Assembly: GCF_031458255.1 (NCBI RefSeq)
Contig: NZ_JAVDYC010000001.1
Coordinates: 4,163,001 to 4,227,000 of the forward strand
DNA: 64,000 nt
From: Catenuloplanes niger
GTDB lineage: Bacteria; Actinomycetota; Actinomycetes; Mycobacteriales; Micromonosporaceae
Reading direction: 5' to 3'
Part shown: piece by piece, positions 47,595-55,076 of the stretch
How positions within the stretch are numbered: position 1 is the first letter of the stretch
Layout of the letters: every line of letters starts with the position of its first letter
Program-made: the position numbers and the translations under genes
The notes under the pieces: generated by a model
The model's input: the letters and a program-made list of their open reading frames with translations, nothing else
The model's database searches: none
What the model was told of the DNA's origin: nothing

Positions 47595-47912
47595 ATGTCG
47601 GCGAGCGAGATCGAGACGGGTTCCTCCGAGCGGTTCCCGGATCGGGGCGAGCGGGCCGGTGATCCGCTCCCGGCCTTCGCCGTGGAGTTTCTGGTCTGCA
47701 CCTCGTGCCGGGGTGCCGGCTGGAAGTACGTGGTCAGGCGGTCGGCTATGCGAGTTATGGCCTGCACCTGCGAACGGGTTGACGCGTCGTTTCGTCGGCC
47801 CTGCCTTGACTGCGGTGGCTCTGGGAAGTTGCCACGGTTCGATGTGGCGTCGGTGCAGGTCATGCGAGCCAAGCTGGCGCCGTTCCTTAATCCCGGCCCG
47901 CACCAGGAGTAG
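47595..47912 (+). CDS. DnaJ-type zinc-ribbon protein, 105 aa
   Basis: A 105-residue protein with two CxxC pairs in DnaJ-like context: CTSCRGAGWKYVV (35-47) and CLDCGGSGKLP, with ACTCER between, so six cysteines could hold one or two zinc ions. The N-terminus is acidic and disordered. GGGGAGG stands ahead of the ATG at 47595. It is the first of three closely spaced small rightward genes between the two GntR regulators. Its role is unknown; similar CxxCxGxG proteins are frequent on actinomycete plasmids. Confidence 0.65.
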   Translation: MSASEIETGSSERFPDRGERAGDPLPAFAVEFLVCTSCRGAGWKYVVRRSAMRVMACTCERVDASFRRPCLDCGGSGKLPRFDVASVQVMRAKLAPFLNPGPHQE

Positions 47913-47957
47913 GAATGGGCTGCATCGGCGCCCTGCACCGTTGATTTCGACGGGGGC

Positions 47958-48233
47958 GTGATGGATCCCAAGGTCGGGGACGTGCTGATCGTCGATCGGC
48001 GGGCATCGGTGCAGTTCAGCGGCGTGAATTCGCTGATCCTGCGGGTGATCTCGGTGTCCGACGGGGCGACCTACGACGGATGGGCCTGGGTTGCCGGCTA
48101 TGTCATCGACCCGGCGACGGGTGAGGCAACCGTGCGTCGAGAGATCTTCGTGCTTCGTGGCGGCTTGCGACTCGCCGCACCCGGCCCGGTATTGATGAGG
48201 GGGTTGAGCGATGACGGTCTACCTGAGCGCTGA
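47958..48233 (+). CDS. AICE hypothetical protein, 91 aa
   Basis: A small beta-rich protein, MDPKVGDVLIVDRRASVQFS, with VNSLILRVISVSDGATYDGW and AWVAGYVIDPATGEATVRRE, consistent with an SH3-like or OB-like barrel. Start is GTG 47958 or the adjoining ATG 47961. It overlaps the next gene by 23 bases. No family recognised; it is probably one of the variable accessory proteins of AICEs. Confidence 0.6.
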   Translation: MMDPKVGDVLIVDRRASVQFSGVNSLILRVISVSDGATYDGWAWVAGYVIDPATGEATVRREIFVLRGGLRLAAPGPVLMRGLSDDGLPER

Positions 48234-48492
48234 GGCTCGTTCCGAGTTGCGGGAGGCGCAGCGACAGTTGGACCGGCATACCGACCTCTCCAACGACGGC
48301 CGTTGTCCGGTCTGTGGTTTGGAAGGGCCGTGTCCTCTGCGGCGCGCGGCCTTGCGAGTGTTCGGCCGCTATTCCTGGTTGCCGGCGCGGCGGCCCGGCG
48401 CGACTCGTCCGCAGTTGATCGGGCTTCGCAGGGTGGGCGTCCGGTCGGAGTGGTTCGGCGATCAGGCGGTTGAGCAGTCCTCCGACGCATGA
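48211..48492 (+). CDS. AICE hypothetical protein with zinc-knuckle, 93 aa
   Basis: A 93-residue protein. After a helical start (SAEARSELREAQRQLDRHTD) comes RCPVCGLEGPCPLRRAAL, a CxxC plus Cys motif likely to bind zinc, followed by a basic Trp/Pro-rich tail. It overlaps the previous gene by 23 bases. Similar small proteins with 'CPVCG...GPC' occur on AICE-like elements as I recall, without known function. Confidence 0.6.
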   Translation: MTVYLSAEARSELREAQRQLDRHTDLSNDGRCPVCGLEGPCPLRRAALRVFGRYSWLPARRPGATRPQLIGLRRVGVRSEWFGDQAVEQSSDA

Positions 48493-48528
48493 CCGGTCTT
48501 GCCTGCTCATGTGCATCAGGTTTAGTGT

Positions 48529-48542
48529 CTTGTGTTGTCAAG
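48529..48542. promoter_or_regulatory. CTTGT-N-AAG box before the second GntR gene
   Basis: CTTGTGTTGTCAAG lies 28 bases before the GntR start at 48570. It resembles the two boxes at 49733 and 49756 in front of the pra-tra-rep operon (common frame CTTGTnTnnnnAAG). I infer an operator for KorSA-like autorepression. Confidence 0.55.
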
Positions 48543-48569
48543 TGGGTTGTGTGATGGGGCGGAGTGTGT

Positions 48570-49298
48570 GTGAGCGCGTACGAGGTGCCGACGCCGAAGT
48601 ACCTGCGGGTGCTCAACACGATCCGTGAGCGCATCGAGAGCGACAAGTACCCGCCGGGAACTTCGCTGCCGTCGGAGAACACGCTCGCCAAGGAGTTCGG
48701 GGTCGCGCGGCCGACCGTGTTGAAGGCGCTGGGCATCCTGCGGCAGGACGGGTGGATCGAGTCGCAGCAGGGCAAGGGGCACTTCGTGCGTGGTCGGCCG
48801 TCCGCTGCCGGTGTCTCGCCGCAGTACGCGCGGGAAGCGCTGTACCTGGACGAGACCGTTTCCACGAGCGTGTTGCACGTGGGGCCGGTGCTGGCTCCGC
48901 CGCGCATCGCGGCCTCGCTGCACATCCCGGATGACACGCCGGTCTACGTGCGTCACCGGATCACGGTGTCGGAGTTCGGGCCGGTCGACATGGTGTCGAC
49001 GTACGTTCCGGTGGATGTGGCGGTCGGCACCGACATCATCAAGCCGGCGCCGATCGCTGGCAGCCTTCTCGACCACATCAATCGGGTACGCGGCATCCGC
49101 GGGGACTATGTGATTGAGCGGCTGACTGCTCGCCGCATCACCGAGCACGAGGCCGGCATGCTTGAGGTGCCTTACGACGAGTCCGTGATCAGCACCGTGA
49201 TCACGGTGTACCAGTCGTCGGGTGAGGCCGTGCTGTCGTCCCAGCTGGTGATGCCCGGTTCGCGACACGAGATCGACGACGCCTACCCGCTGCCGTAG
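48570..49298 (+). CDS. GntR-family regulator, KorSA-like
   Basis: A 242-residue GntR/UTRA protein from the GTG at 48570 (GGCGGAG upstream). The winged helix is at about 8-75 (RVLNTIRERIESDKYPPGTS, ENTLAKEFGVARPTVLKALG, WIESQQGKGHFVRGRP); the UTRA-like domain follows (TPVYVRHRITVSEFGPVDMV, SLLDHINRVRGIRGDYVIER). In pSAM2, KorSA binds upstream of pra and of its own gene to keep the element integrated. Position next to the pra-like gene and shared boxes at 48529, 49733 and 49756 support the same role. The last 16 bases overlap the convergent Imm35-like gene. Confidence 0.9.
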   Translation: MSAYEVPTPKYLRVLNTIRERIESDKYPPGTSLPSENTLAKEFGVARPTVLKALGILRQDGWIESQQGKGHFVRGRPSAAGVSPQYAREALYLDETVSTSVLHVGPVLAPPRIAASLHIPDDTPVYVRHRITVSEFGPVDMVSTYVPVDVAVGTDIIKPAPIAGSLLDHINRVRGIRGDYVIERLTARRITEHEAGMLEVPYDESVISTVITVYQSSGEAVLSSQLVMPGSRHEIDDAYPLP

Positions 49299-49630
49299 CG
49301 CAGTTGCATCAAGCCTTGCCGTCCGGCTGGGGGGCACTCTGTGCATGCGTGCGTTCCCGCGTCGAGTTCGGTCAGATAGTAGCCGGTGCTACGGGCTGTG
49401 CCCGTGATGTGCGCTTGGCCTGTCGCGCGCTCGACCACGATCGGCGCGTTTCCTACGGTGGCGTCCATGAAGTTGCCGGTTCGGACGTACTTCGCGGAGT
49501 CGTAGTAGAACACCCAACCGATCGGGTGCTCCTGGACGTGGACGATGGCCAGGGTCGGTGTGCCCGGCCGGGTTGCATCCTGGGCCAGGATCTTTTCCGC
49601 GATGTGCCTCGCCCGTGCCTCGTCGATCAT
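49283..49630 (-). CDS. Imm35/YrhB-like immunity-type protein
   Basis: A 115-residue protein with ARHIAEKILAQDATRPGTP, the core GWVFYYDSAKYVRTGNFMDA, GNAPIVVERATGQAHITGTA and a C-terminal YLTELDAGTHACTECPP. This follows the immunity protein 35 (YrhB) pattern: Trp/Phe-rich strand, then GNxPIiV and a second strand. Family members were predicted as antidotes to polymorphic toxins. No toxin gene is next to it, so it may be an orphan immunity protein, or the fold may serve another role. It is convergent with the GntR gene. Confidence 0.75.
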   Translation of the reverse strand: MIDEARARHIAEKILAQDATRPGTPTLAIVHVQEHPIGWVFYYDSAKYVRTGNFMDATVGNAPIVVERATGQAHITGTARSTGYYLTELDAGTHACTECPPAGRQGLMQLRYGSG

Positions 49631-49732
49631 TCGGGCACCGTACGTGGGCGTGTACGCAGACGGAAGCCACTCGTCAAGCCGGGATCGAAGCGTCCGGATG
49701 TGCGTGATCTGAAAACCAAGTCTCGGTCCTTG

Positions 49733-49769
49733 CTTGTGTGTATAAGTCGGCCTAACTTGTCTGCATAAG
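49733..49769 (+). promoter_or_regulatory. Tandem boxes before pra-like gene
   Basis: CTTGTGTGTATAAG (49733-49746) and CTTGTCTGCATAAG (49756-49769) are 14-base direct copies, 11 of 14 identical, 23 bases apart. They precede the pra-like start by about 40 bases and probably overlap its promoter. A related box stands before the GntR gene at 48529. Confidence 0.6.
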
Positions 49770-49810
49770 AGGTCATTACTTAGATGGCTGTGCGGCTAGG
49801 AGGTTGGTTC

Positions 49811-50242
49811 GTGGTTCCGCTGACGTTGAAGGTGCCGGTGCCGTCCGAGTACGTGTTTCCGCGTGGAGCGCTCTGCCTGGGGGTGGACGCGCAGGTCGAC
49901 TTCGACCGGCGTGGGGAGGCGGACAACCAGGCGCGGGACAAGGAGACGGGGGAGCGGGTCTGGGTGGTCAAGGTGATGGACCTGGACCCGGAGGCCGGGA
50001 AGTTCGGGCGGACGACCGAGGTGAAAGTGAAGGTCGTCGCGCCGCATCAGCCGGTGCCGCCCGCGTCGAGCGTGCCCGGTTACCCGCCGGCGGTGGAGTT
50101 CGACGGTCTGACGATCACGCCGTATGTGGACGGCAACCGCTGTGGCGGGTCGTCGAGCAAGTGCCGGGCGCGGATGGCGTATTCGCTGCGCGCCACCGGG
50201 ATGCGTGCCGCGGGGGCTGTGCCCGGCGCGGCTGCTGCTTGA
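49811..50242 (+). CDS. Pra-like activator of AICE replication, integration and excision
   Basis: A 143-residue protein from the GTG at 49811 (AGGAGG seven bases upstream; an ATG at 49784 lacks a site). It has VPLTLKVPVPSEYVFPRGAL, VDFDRRGEADNQARDKETGE with VWVVKVMDLDPEAGKFG, and VVAPHQPVPP leading to VEFDGLTITPYVDGN and RMAYSLRATGM. This order matches proteins annotated as plasmid replication, integration and excision activators in AICEs. In pSAM2, Pra turns on the rep-xis-int operon. It heads the main rightward operon here and lies behind two candidate GntR boxes. Confidence 0.82.
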   Translation: MVPLTLKVPVPSEYVFPRGALCLGVDAQVDFDRRGEADNQARDKETGERVWVVKVMDLDPEAGKFGRTTEVKVKVVAPHQPVPPASSVPGYPPAVEFDGLTITPYVDGNRCGGSSSKCRARMAYSLRATGMRAAGAVPGAAAA

Positions 50243-50256
50243 GCAGAGAGTTTGAC

Positions 50257-50301
50257 GCGGGGCGGGCCGTCCTCCGACCAAAGACTTCGGCCCTGCCCCG
50301 C
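50257..50301 (+). terminator. Strong hairpin between pra-like gene and tra operon (attenuator?)
   Basis: GCGGGGCGGGCC (50257-50268) pairs with GGCCCTGCCCCGC (50289-50301) through one bulged base, around a 20-base loop. No T tract follows, and the next gene has its own ribosome site at about 50322. It could attenuate transcription from the pra promoter into the transfer genes. Confidence 0.45.
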
Positions 50302-50336
50302 GCTGCCAACCCGTACCCCTTGGAAGGAGTGGGGCT

Positions 50337-50561
50337 GTGAAGCCCACGGTAGATGAGGCTGCCCGCGTGCAGTCGTTCGGCGCGCAACTGTCGGCGTTGC
50401 TGGGTGCGATGCCGGACCGGAATTCGAGTGATCTGGAGCGGGCGGACTGGTGCGACGCGAAGGCTGACCTGCTGGAGCGCGTCGGATCCGCGGAAGCCGT
50501 CGAGCTGGCGGGGACGGCGCGGGCAACCGCGGTCCGGCTGCGCGGGCCGGGGGTGGCGTGA
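50337..50561 (+). CDS. AICE hypothetical protein, 74 aa
   Basis: A 74-residue helical protein (SFGAQLSALLGAMPDRNSSD, DAKADLLERVGSAEAVELAG) started at the GTG at 50337 behind GAAGGAG. Its stop overlaps the next ATG by one base. Proteins of this kind are regular small members of AICE transfer operons without known function. Confidence 0.65.
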   Translation: MKPTVDEAARVQSFGAQLSALLGAMPDRNSSDLERADWCDAKADLLERVGSAEAVELAGTARATAVRLRGPGVA

Positions 50562-50743
50562 TGACCACGGCCACGCTGTCCACGATCGTCCGGCTGCACT
50601 GCGGTGCGCCGTCGACGGTCTCCGCGATGTGGTGCATGTACTGCGAGAAGTGGGTCAAGCCGCGCCGGTTCGACCCGAAGCGGATGTGCTGCCGTCGCTG
50701 CCGGGCGCGGCTTGGCCGGCCGGTGTGGCGGTGGTCGCTGTGA
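50561..50743 (+). CDS. Small zinc-ribbon AICE protein, 60 aa
   Basis: The ATG at 50561 overlaps the previous stop (TGATG), and the stop overlaps the next start (GTGA). The 60 residues include LHCGAPS, CMYCEKWVKP and CCRRCRARL, so four to six cysteines can form a treble-clef-like zinc ribbon on a basic protein. Nucleic-acid binding is likely. It is one of the coupled small genes before traB. Confidence 0.65.
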   Translation: MTTATLSTIVRLHCGAPSTVSAMWCMYCEKWVKPRRFDPKRMCCRRCRARLGRPVWRWSL

Positions 50744-51123
50744 CCGCGCGTCGCGTTGTCGTGAAGAAGCTGGCCGAGCTGGGGATCGCGGCGGTCCGGC
50801 ACGTCTACGTCTCGTGCCCGGTCGACGTGCTGCGGGTGGCGGCCCTGGTGGAGATCTCCGCTGCCGCCGCATCCCTGGCCCGGACGATCGTGAAGCTCAA
50901 TCACCTGGACCCGGCCGGTATCGCGCCGTATGTCTCCGATCCGGCGGACATGCGCGCGGTGCTCGGCCGGGGCCGCTGGCTGCCCACCATGATCCGGCAC
51001 GTCCCGGAGGTCAACACCAAGCTGGGCCAGCACAGCCGGCGCCCGGAGCCTGCACAGCTCCCGGATCAGATCCCGCTCTTTCCCGCGACGGAGACGGAAG
51101 CGGGGGCCGCAGAGTGCCGCTGA
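50740..51123 (+). CDS. AICE hypothetical protein, 127 aa
   Basis: Started at the GTG at 50740 (GTGA overlap), the protein has 127 residues, mostly helical: VVKKLAELGIAAVRHVYVSC, VAALVEISAAAASLARTIVK and a Pro-rich acidic tail. It overlaps traB by 10 bases and so is translated with it. No motif recognised. Confidence 0.6.
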   Translation: MTARRVVVKKLAELGIAAVRHVYVSCPVDVLRVAALVEISAAAASLARTIVKLNHLDPAGIAPYVSDPADMRAVLGRGRWLPTMIRHVPEVNTKLGQHSRRPEPAQLPDQIPLFPATETEAGAAECR

Positions 51124-52547
51124 TCAACGTGATTCCGGGAGACAAGATCCCAACCGCGCCGATGAACGTCCGGGTGCCGGTATGGCGGGTGCCCGGCTGG
51201 CTCCTCGTCCTGTGGTGGACGCTCCGCGGCGTGTTCCGGGCGACGGTGCTCGCGGTCCGCTACTGGTGGCTGACCGGCCCGGCCGCGCTGATCGTCTGGA
51301 TCTGGGCCGACTTCGGCTGGGAGATCCTTCTCGCGGTGCTCGCGACGCTGACGGCGGGTGGCGCGGGGTGGTGGCGGTGGCATCGCACGACCTGGCACCG
51401 GTTCGTATGGTGGCCGCTGCTGGGCCGGTGGCGTCGGCTGTTCGTCTACCGGCGCGGCTGGGCGCCGGCCATGGCCACGTGCGGGCTGGCCACGGTGTTC
51501 GGCGGTGACAAGTACGTCCCGCAGCTCCTCGGCGTCCGCGCCACCGAGTTCGGCGACGAAGTGACCGTGCGGATGCTGCCCGGCCAGCACCCGGACGACT
51601 GGGGCAAAGCCGCACCGCGCCTGGCCTACACGTTCCGCGTCCGGGAGGGCCGTGCCCGCACGCACCGCCGTCCCGACCGAATCGTCCTGGTGTTCCTGCG
51701 CCGCGATCCGCTGGCGGCAACGATCGCGCCGATCCCGACTCCCACGAGCCTCGACCTCGCCCGGCTGCCGCTCGGCGTCCAGGAGAACGGCGACGCGTAC
51801 GCGCTGCGGCTCGCCGGATCGCACGTGCTGATCGGCGGGGCCACGAACGCGGGCAAGGGATCGGTCATCTGGGCGCTGATCGCCGCGCTCGCGGGCGGTA
51901 TCCAACAACGTCTCGTCGAGCTGTGGGTCTTCGACCCGAAGGGCGGCATGGAACTGGCCGGCGGCCTGCCGCTGTACACCCGCTTCGTCTACGACACCGC
52001 CGAGACCATGGCCGGCGTCCTGGAAGACGCGGTGGTGCGCATGCGGGCTCGCGCCAACCGGCTCCGCGGCGTCACCCGCCAGCACACCCCGACGCCGGGC
52101 GACTCGCTGATCATCATCGTGATCGACGAGCTGGCCGCGCTCACCTCATACATCTCGGACCGGAAGGTCCGCGATCGCATCCGGGAGTCGCTGTCGCTGC
52201 TGCTGTCCCAGGGCCGCGCGGTCGGCGTCCACGTGATCGCCGCGCTTCAGGACCCGCGCAAGGAGGTGTTGCCGTTCCGGGACCTGTTCCCGACCCGGAT
52301 CGCACTCCGGCTGACCGAGGCCGAGCAGGTGGATCTCATCCTCGGCGACGGTGCCCGCAACCGGGGTGCGCTCGCGGACGAGATCCCGGAGACCTCGCCG
52401 GGCGTCGCGTTCGTCTCGCTTGACGGCGTGCGTGAGCCGGTGAAAGTGCGGTTCGCCTATCACTCCGACAGCGACATCCAAGACCTTTGCCACCGGTACG
52501 GATACGAGCAGGTCGTCGAGGGCGAGATCGTGGGGGAGACCCGATGA
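51114..52547 (+). CDS. traB: TraB-like FtsK/SpoIIIE DNA translocase (conjugative transfer)
   Basis: A 477-residue protein from the GTG at 51114. Two N-terminal membrane spans (about 28-48 and 54-83) are followed by an FtsK/SpoIIIE motor: Walker A GGATNAGKGS (241-250), WVFDPKGGMELAG, Walker B LIIIVIDELAAL (332-343) and the sensor-like VHVIAALQDPRKEVLPF. TraB of actinomycete plasmids is the only element protein needed to move double-stranded DNA between mycelia, acting as a hexameric pore and recognising clt repeats through a C-terminal winged helix. The C-terminal part here is short (about 100 residues), so the clt-binding module may be reduced or different. No clt repeat array was recognised. 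Confidence 0.92.
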   Translation: MPLINVIPGDKIPTAPMNVRVPVWRVPGWLLVLWWTLRGVFRATVLAVRYWWLTGPAALIVWIWADFGWEILLAVLATLTAGGAGWWRWHRTTWHRFVWWPLLGRWRRLFVYRRGWAPAMATCGLATVFGGDKYVPQLLGVRATEFGDEVTVRMLPGQHPDDWGKAAPRLAYTFRVREGRARTHRRPDRIVLVFLRRDPLAATIAPIPTPTSLDLARLPLGVQENGDAYALRLAGSHVLIGGATNAGKGSVIWALIAALAGGIQQRLVELWVFDPKGGMELAGGLPLYTRFVYDTAETMAGVLEDAVVRMRARANRLRGVTRQHTPTPGDSLIIIVIDELAALTSYISDRKVRDRIRESLSLLLSQGRAVGVHVIAALQDPRKEVLPFRDLFPTRIALRLTEAEQVDLILGDGARNRGALADEIPETSPGVAFVSLDGVREPVKVRFAYHSDSDIQDLCHRYGYEQVVEGEIVGETR

Positions 52548-53122
52548 CCCGCGCGGAGCGTTTCGAGGGCGTGGTCCTGGTCGCGATCCTGCTGACCGTG
52601 GGCACGCTGGCCGGGGCGGCGTCGTTCACGCACGTGCACGACTGGACCATGCACAACAGCCCGGCCGGTACGCCGGATTGGTTCGGCTGGGCGAATGCCG
52701 CGATCTCCGAACTCCTCCCGATCGCCGCGCTGCTGACCATCCGCGCCCGGCGGCGGGCCGACAGGCCGATCGGCTACCCGATGTTCCTGCTCGTCTGCGG
52801 GGTCGCGTTGTCGCTGTCGGCTCAGCTCGCGGTCGCCAAGCCGGGCATCTCCGGCTGGCTGCTGTCGGCCGTACCGGCGCTGGCCTTCATGGGTCTGTCC
52901 AAGCTCGTCCTGTCCGGGAAGCCGGCCATGCCCGCGGCGCCGATCAAGGCTCCGGTCATGGAACCGGCGCACTGGGTGCCGACCGAGCCCACGCCGGCCA
53001 CCGAAGCGCATCCGTCACCGGGCGGCGATGAGCCGCAACCGCGCCCGGCGAACGACCGGTCCGGTCTCGTTCCGGTGCCCGCGCTGGCCTTCACCCGCCC
53101 GAACGCGGAGGTGGCGCGATGA
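52544..53122 (+). CDS. DUF2637 membrane protein
   Basis: A 192-residue protein with ATGA overlap to traB and ATGA overlap to repSA. Four hydrophobic segments lie in the first 130 residues (VVLVAILLTVGTLAGAASFT, ISELLPIAALLTI, MFLLVCGVALSLSA, LLSAVPALAFMGL), including the DUF2637-like SFTHVHDW and GWANAAISELLPIA. The C-terminal 60 residues are Pro/Glu-rich and cytoplasmic. DUF2637 proteins are fixed members of AICE and plasmid transfer operons and probably help spreading in the mycelium (Spd-like role); this is inferred. Confidence 0.85.
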   Translation: MTRAERFEGVVLVAILLTVGTLAGAASFTHVHDWTMHNSPAGTPDWFGWANAAISELLPIAALLTIRARRRADRPIGYPMFLLVCGVALSLSAQLAVAKPGISGWLLSAVPALAFMGLSKLVLSGKPAMPAAPIKAPVMEPAHWVPTEPTPATEAHPSPGGDEPQPRPANDRSGLVPVPALAFTRPNAEVAR

Positions 53123-54867
53123 CTCAGCCGGCGCTGATCCCGGCCGCGGGTGACGAGCCCCGGCCGGGGTCGCGGGCCGCGCGGATGCGGCAGCCGCTCG
53201 CCAAGGACGCGCTCAAGCAGCTCGCGGAGAACAACGGCGTCTGCGTCCGTCCGGTCGTCCTGCGCCGCACCGACACGTTCACCGGCGTCACGGAGATCGT
53301 CGAGGTGCCGTGCGGGGCGACCCTGGCGGCGAAGTGCAAGCCGTGCGCCGAGCGTGGCCGGCGGCTGCGCATCCAGCAGATCCGGGAGGGCTGGCACCTC
53401 GCCGACGAGCCCGCGATCGACCTGGACCCACCAACCGCGGACGTGTTCGACCTCGTGGCCCAGCGAGCGCACCTGGAGTTCGACCGGGAAGCGCTCAACT
53501 ACCAACCGATGACCCCGGACGAGCGGGCCGCGCAGATCACCGCCCTGGACGAGGAGATCGCACAGGCTGACGAGCTGCTGGCCGAGACGAATCTCCGCGG
53601 CCACCTGACCCCACGCGACCGAGACGAGCGCCCACGGCGGAAGCGGTCGACGAAGCGCCGGCAGGACTCCCCGGACCTGCCCCGGCTGCCGGTCGACGGG
53701 CGCACGGTCGGCCGGGCCTTCGCCGGCCGGGCGGGCAAGACCTACCGGCCGTCGATGCTCGTCACCCTGACCCTCGACTCACACGGCCCGGTCCACTCGC
53801 ACATCCGGCGCGGCGCCTACGTCGTCCCGTGTGAGTGCGGCGCCCGGCACGGCCGGTACGACCCGGAACTCGGCACACCGGTCGACCCGGACACCTACGA
53901 CTACCGGCGGGCCGCACTCGACGCGATCCACTTCGCGCGGGTGATGGATCGCTGGTGGCAGAACCTCCGCCGGGCGACGGGTTGGAACGTGCAGTACGCG
54001 GGCGCGGTGGAACTGCAACGTCGGCTCGCTCCGCACGCGCACTTTGCGATCCGGGGCACGATCCCGCGGCGGCTGCTCAAGCAGGTAGCGGCGGCCACCT
54101 ACCACCAGGTGTGGTGGCCGCCGTTCGATCGGGCGTCCTACTCGGTGGACAAGCCGCCGGTCTGGGATACGGACGAGGGCGGCTACGTCGACCCGAAAAC
54201 CCGCGTGCCGCTGCCGACGTGGGATGAGGCGCTGGATGCGATCGACGAAGACCCGGCCTACGTCGCCCGGCTCGGCCGGATCGACGCGCGCGGGATCGAG
54301 TCCGGCACCAAAGACGCGGAGCGCGCGATTCGGTACGTGACCAAGTACGTCACCAAGGACCTGACCGAACACGCGACCCCCAAGACGGACCCGCAGCGGG
54401 CGCACTTCGACCGGCTCCACGCGGAGCTGTCCACGCTCCCGTGCTCACCGACCTGCGCGAACTGGCTGCTCTACAACGTCCAGCCGGACGGCGCGAAACC
54501 CGGCCTCACACCGGGCCGCTGCACCGGCAAGGTGCACCAGCGCTCGACGCTCGGCTTCACCGGCCGCCGCGTCCTGGTGTCTCGGCAGTGGTCCGGCAAG
54601 ACCCTGGCCGACCACCGCGCGGACAACCGCGCCTGGGTCCGCGCCGTCCTGGCCGGCGGTCTCGCTGACACCGAGGACAGCCAACCGGCGACCGAGGAAG
54701 ACCCGAAGCGCTTCCGCTTCGAGCTGGCCCGACCGGACGACCCGGACGTCCTCCCGCTCGAACATCGCGTTCTACGTGCTGTTTCAGCCCGCATCCGATG
54801 GCGCGGTCAACTTGCCGCCGCTCAACAGCGCCCCCTTTCAGCAGTCCCCACTCAGCAGGCTGCATGA
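53119..54867 (+). CDS. repSA: RepSA-type rolling-circle replication initiator
   Basis: A 582-residue protein. Cysteines at the N-terminal side (CKPC 73-76, PCECG about 237) suggest a zinc module. The HUH metal motif is PHAHF (305-309) and the candidate catalytic tyrosines lie in YVTKYVTKDL (Tyr406, Tyr410), the order found in RepSA of pSAM2. The enzyme nicks the double-strand origin of the excised circle and starts rolling-circle replication before transfer. The origin itself was not located; in pSAM2 it is close to or within the rep gene. The ATG overlaps the DUF2637 stop. Confidence 0.93.
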   Translation: MTQPALIPAAGDEPRPGSRAARMRQPLAKDALKQLAENNGVCVRPVVLRRTDTFTGVTEIVEVPCGATLAAKCKPCAERGRRLRIQQIREGWHLADEPAIDLDPPTADVFDLVAQRAHLEFDREALNYQPMTPDERAAQITALDEEIAQADELLAETNLRGHLTPRDRDERPRRKRSTKRRQDSPDLPRLPVDGRTVGRAFAGRAGKTYRPSMLVTLTLDSHGPVHSHIRRGAYVVPCECGARHGRYDPELGTPVDPDTYDYRRAALDAIHFARVMDRWWQNLRRATGWNVQYAGAVELQRRLAPHAHFAIRGTIPRRLLKQVAAATYHQVWWPPFDRASYSVDKPPVWDTDEGGYVDPKTRVPLPTWDEALDAIDEDPAYVARLGRIDARGIESGTKDAERAIRYVTKYVTKDLTEHATPKTDPQRAHFDRLHAELSTLPCSPTCANWLLYNVQPDGAKPGLTPGRCTGKVHQRSTLGFTGRRVLVSRQWSGKTLADHRADNRAWVRAVLAGGLADTEDSQPATEEDPKRFRFELARPDDPDVLPLEHRVLRAVSARIRWRGQLAAAQQRPLSAVPTQQAA

Positions 54868-55076
54868 AGACGAAGGAGATGACCGGAGGCTTGGATCGCA
54901 AGCTGCTGTCCGTTCCTGAGGTGCTCACCGAACTCGTCGTCCCCCGTTCGACCTTCTACAAGTGGCGTCGCCTCGGCATCGCCCCACGCTGCATCAAGCT
55001 GCCCAACGGTGAGGTCCGCATCCGACGTGCCGACCTCGACGCGTGGCTGTGCCAGCGGGAGGACAACGCCGCATGA
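54864..55076 (+). CDS. xis: Excisionase (Xis), MerR-like HTH
   Basis: A 70-residue protein whose ATG overlaps the repSA stop. KLLSVPEVLTELVVPRSTFY then KWRRLGIAPRCIKL and VRIRRADLDAWL form the winged helix typical of AICE excisionases of the helix_turn_helix_17/MerR type. It binds near attR/attL to steer the integrase towards excision. The stop overlaps the integrase start (ATGA), giving the usual rep-xis-int order. Confidence 0.93.
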   Translation: MKTKEMTGGLDRKLLSVPEVLTELVVPRSTFYKWRRLGIAPRCIKLPNGEVRIRRADLDAWLCQREDNAA

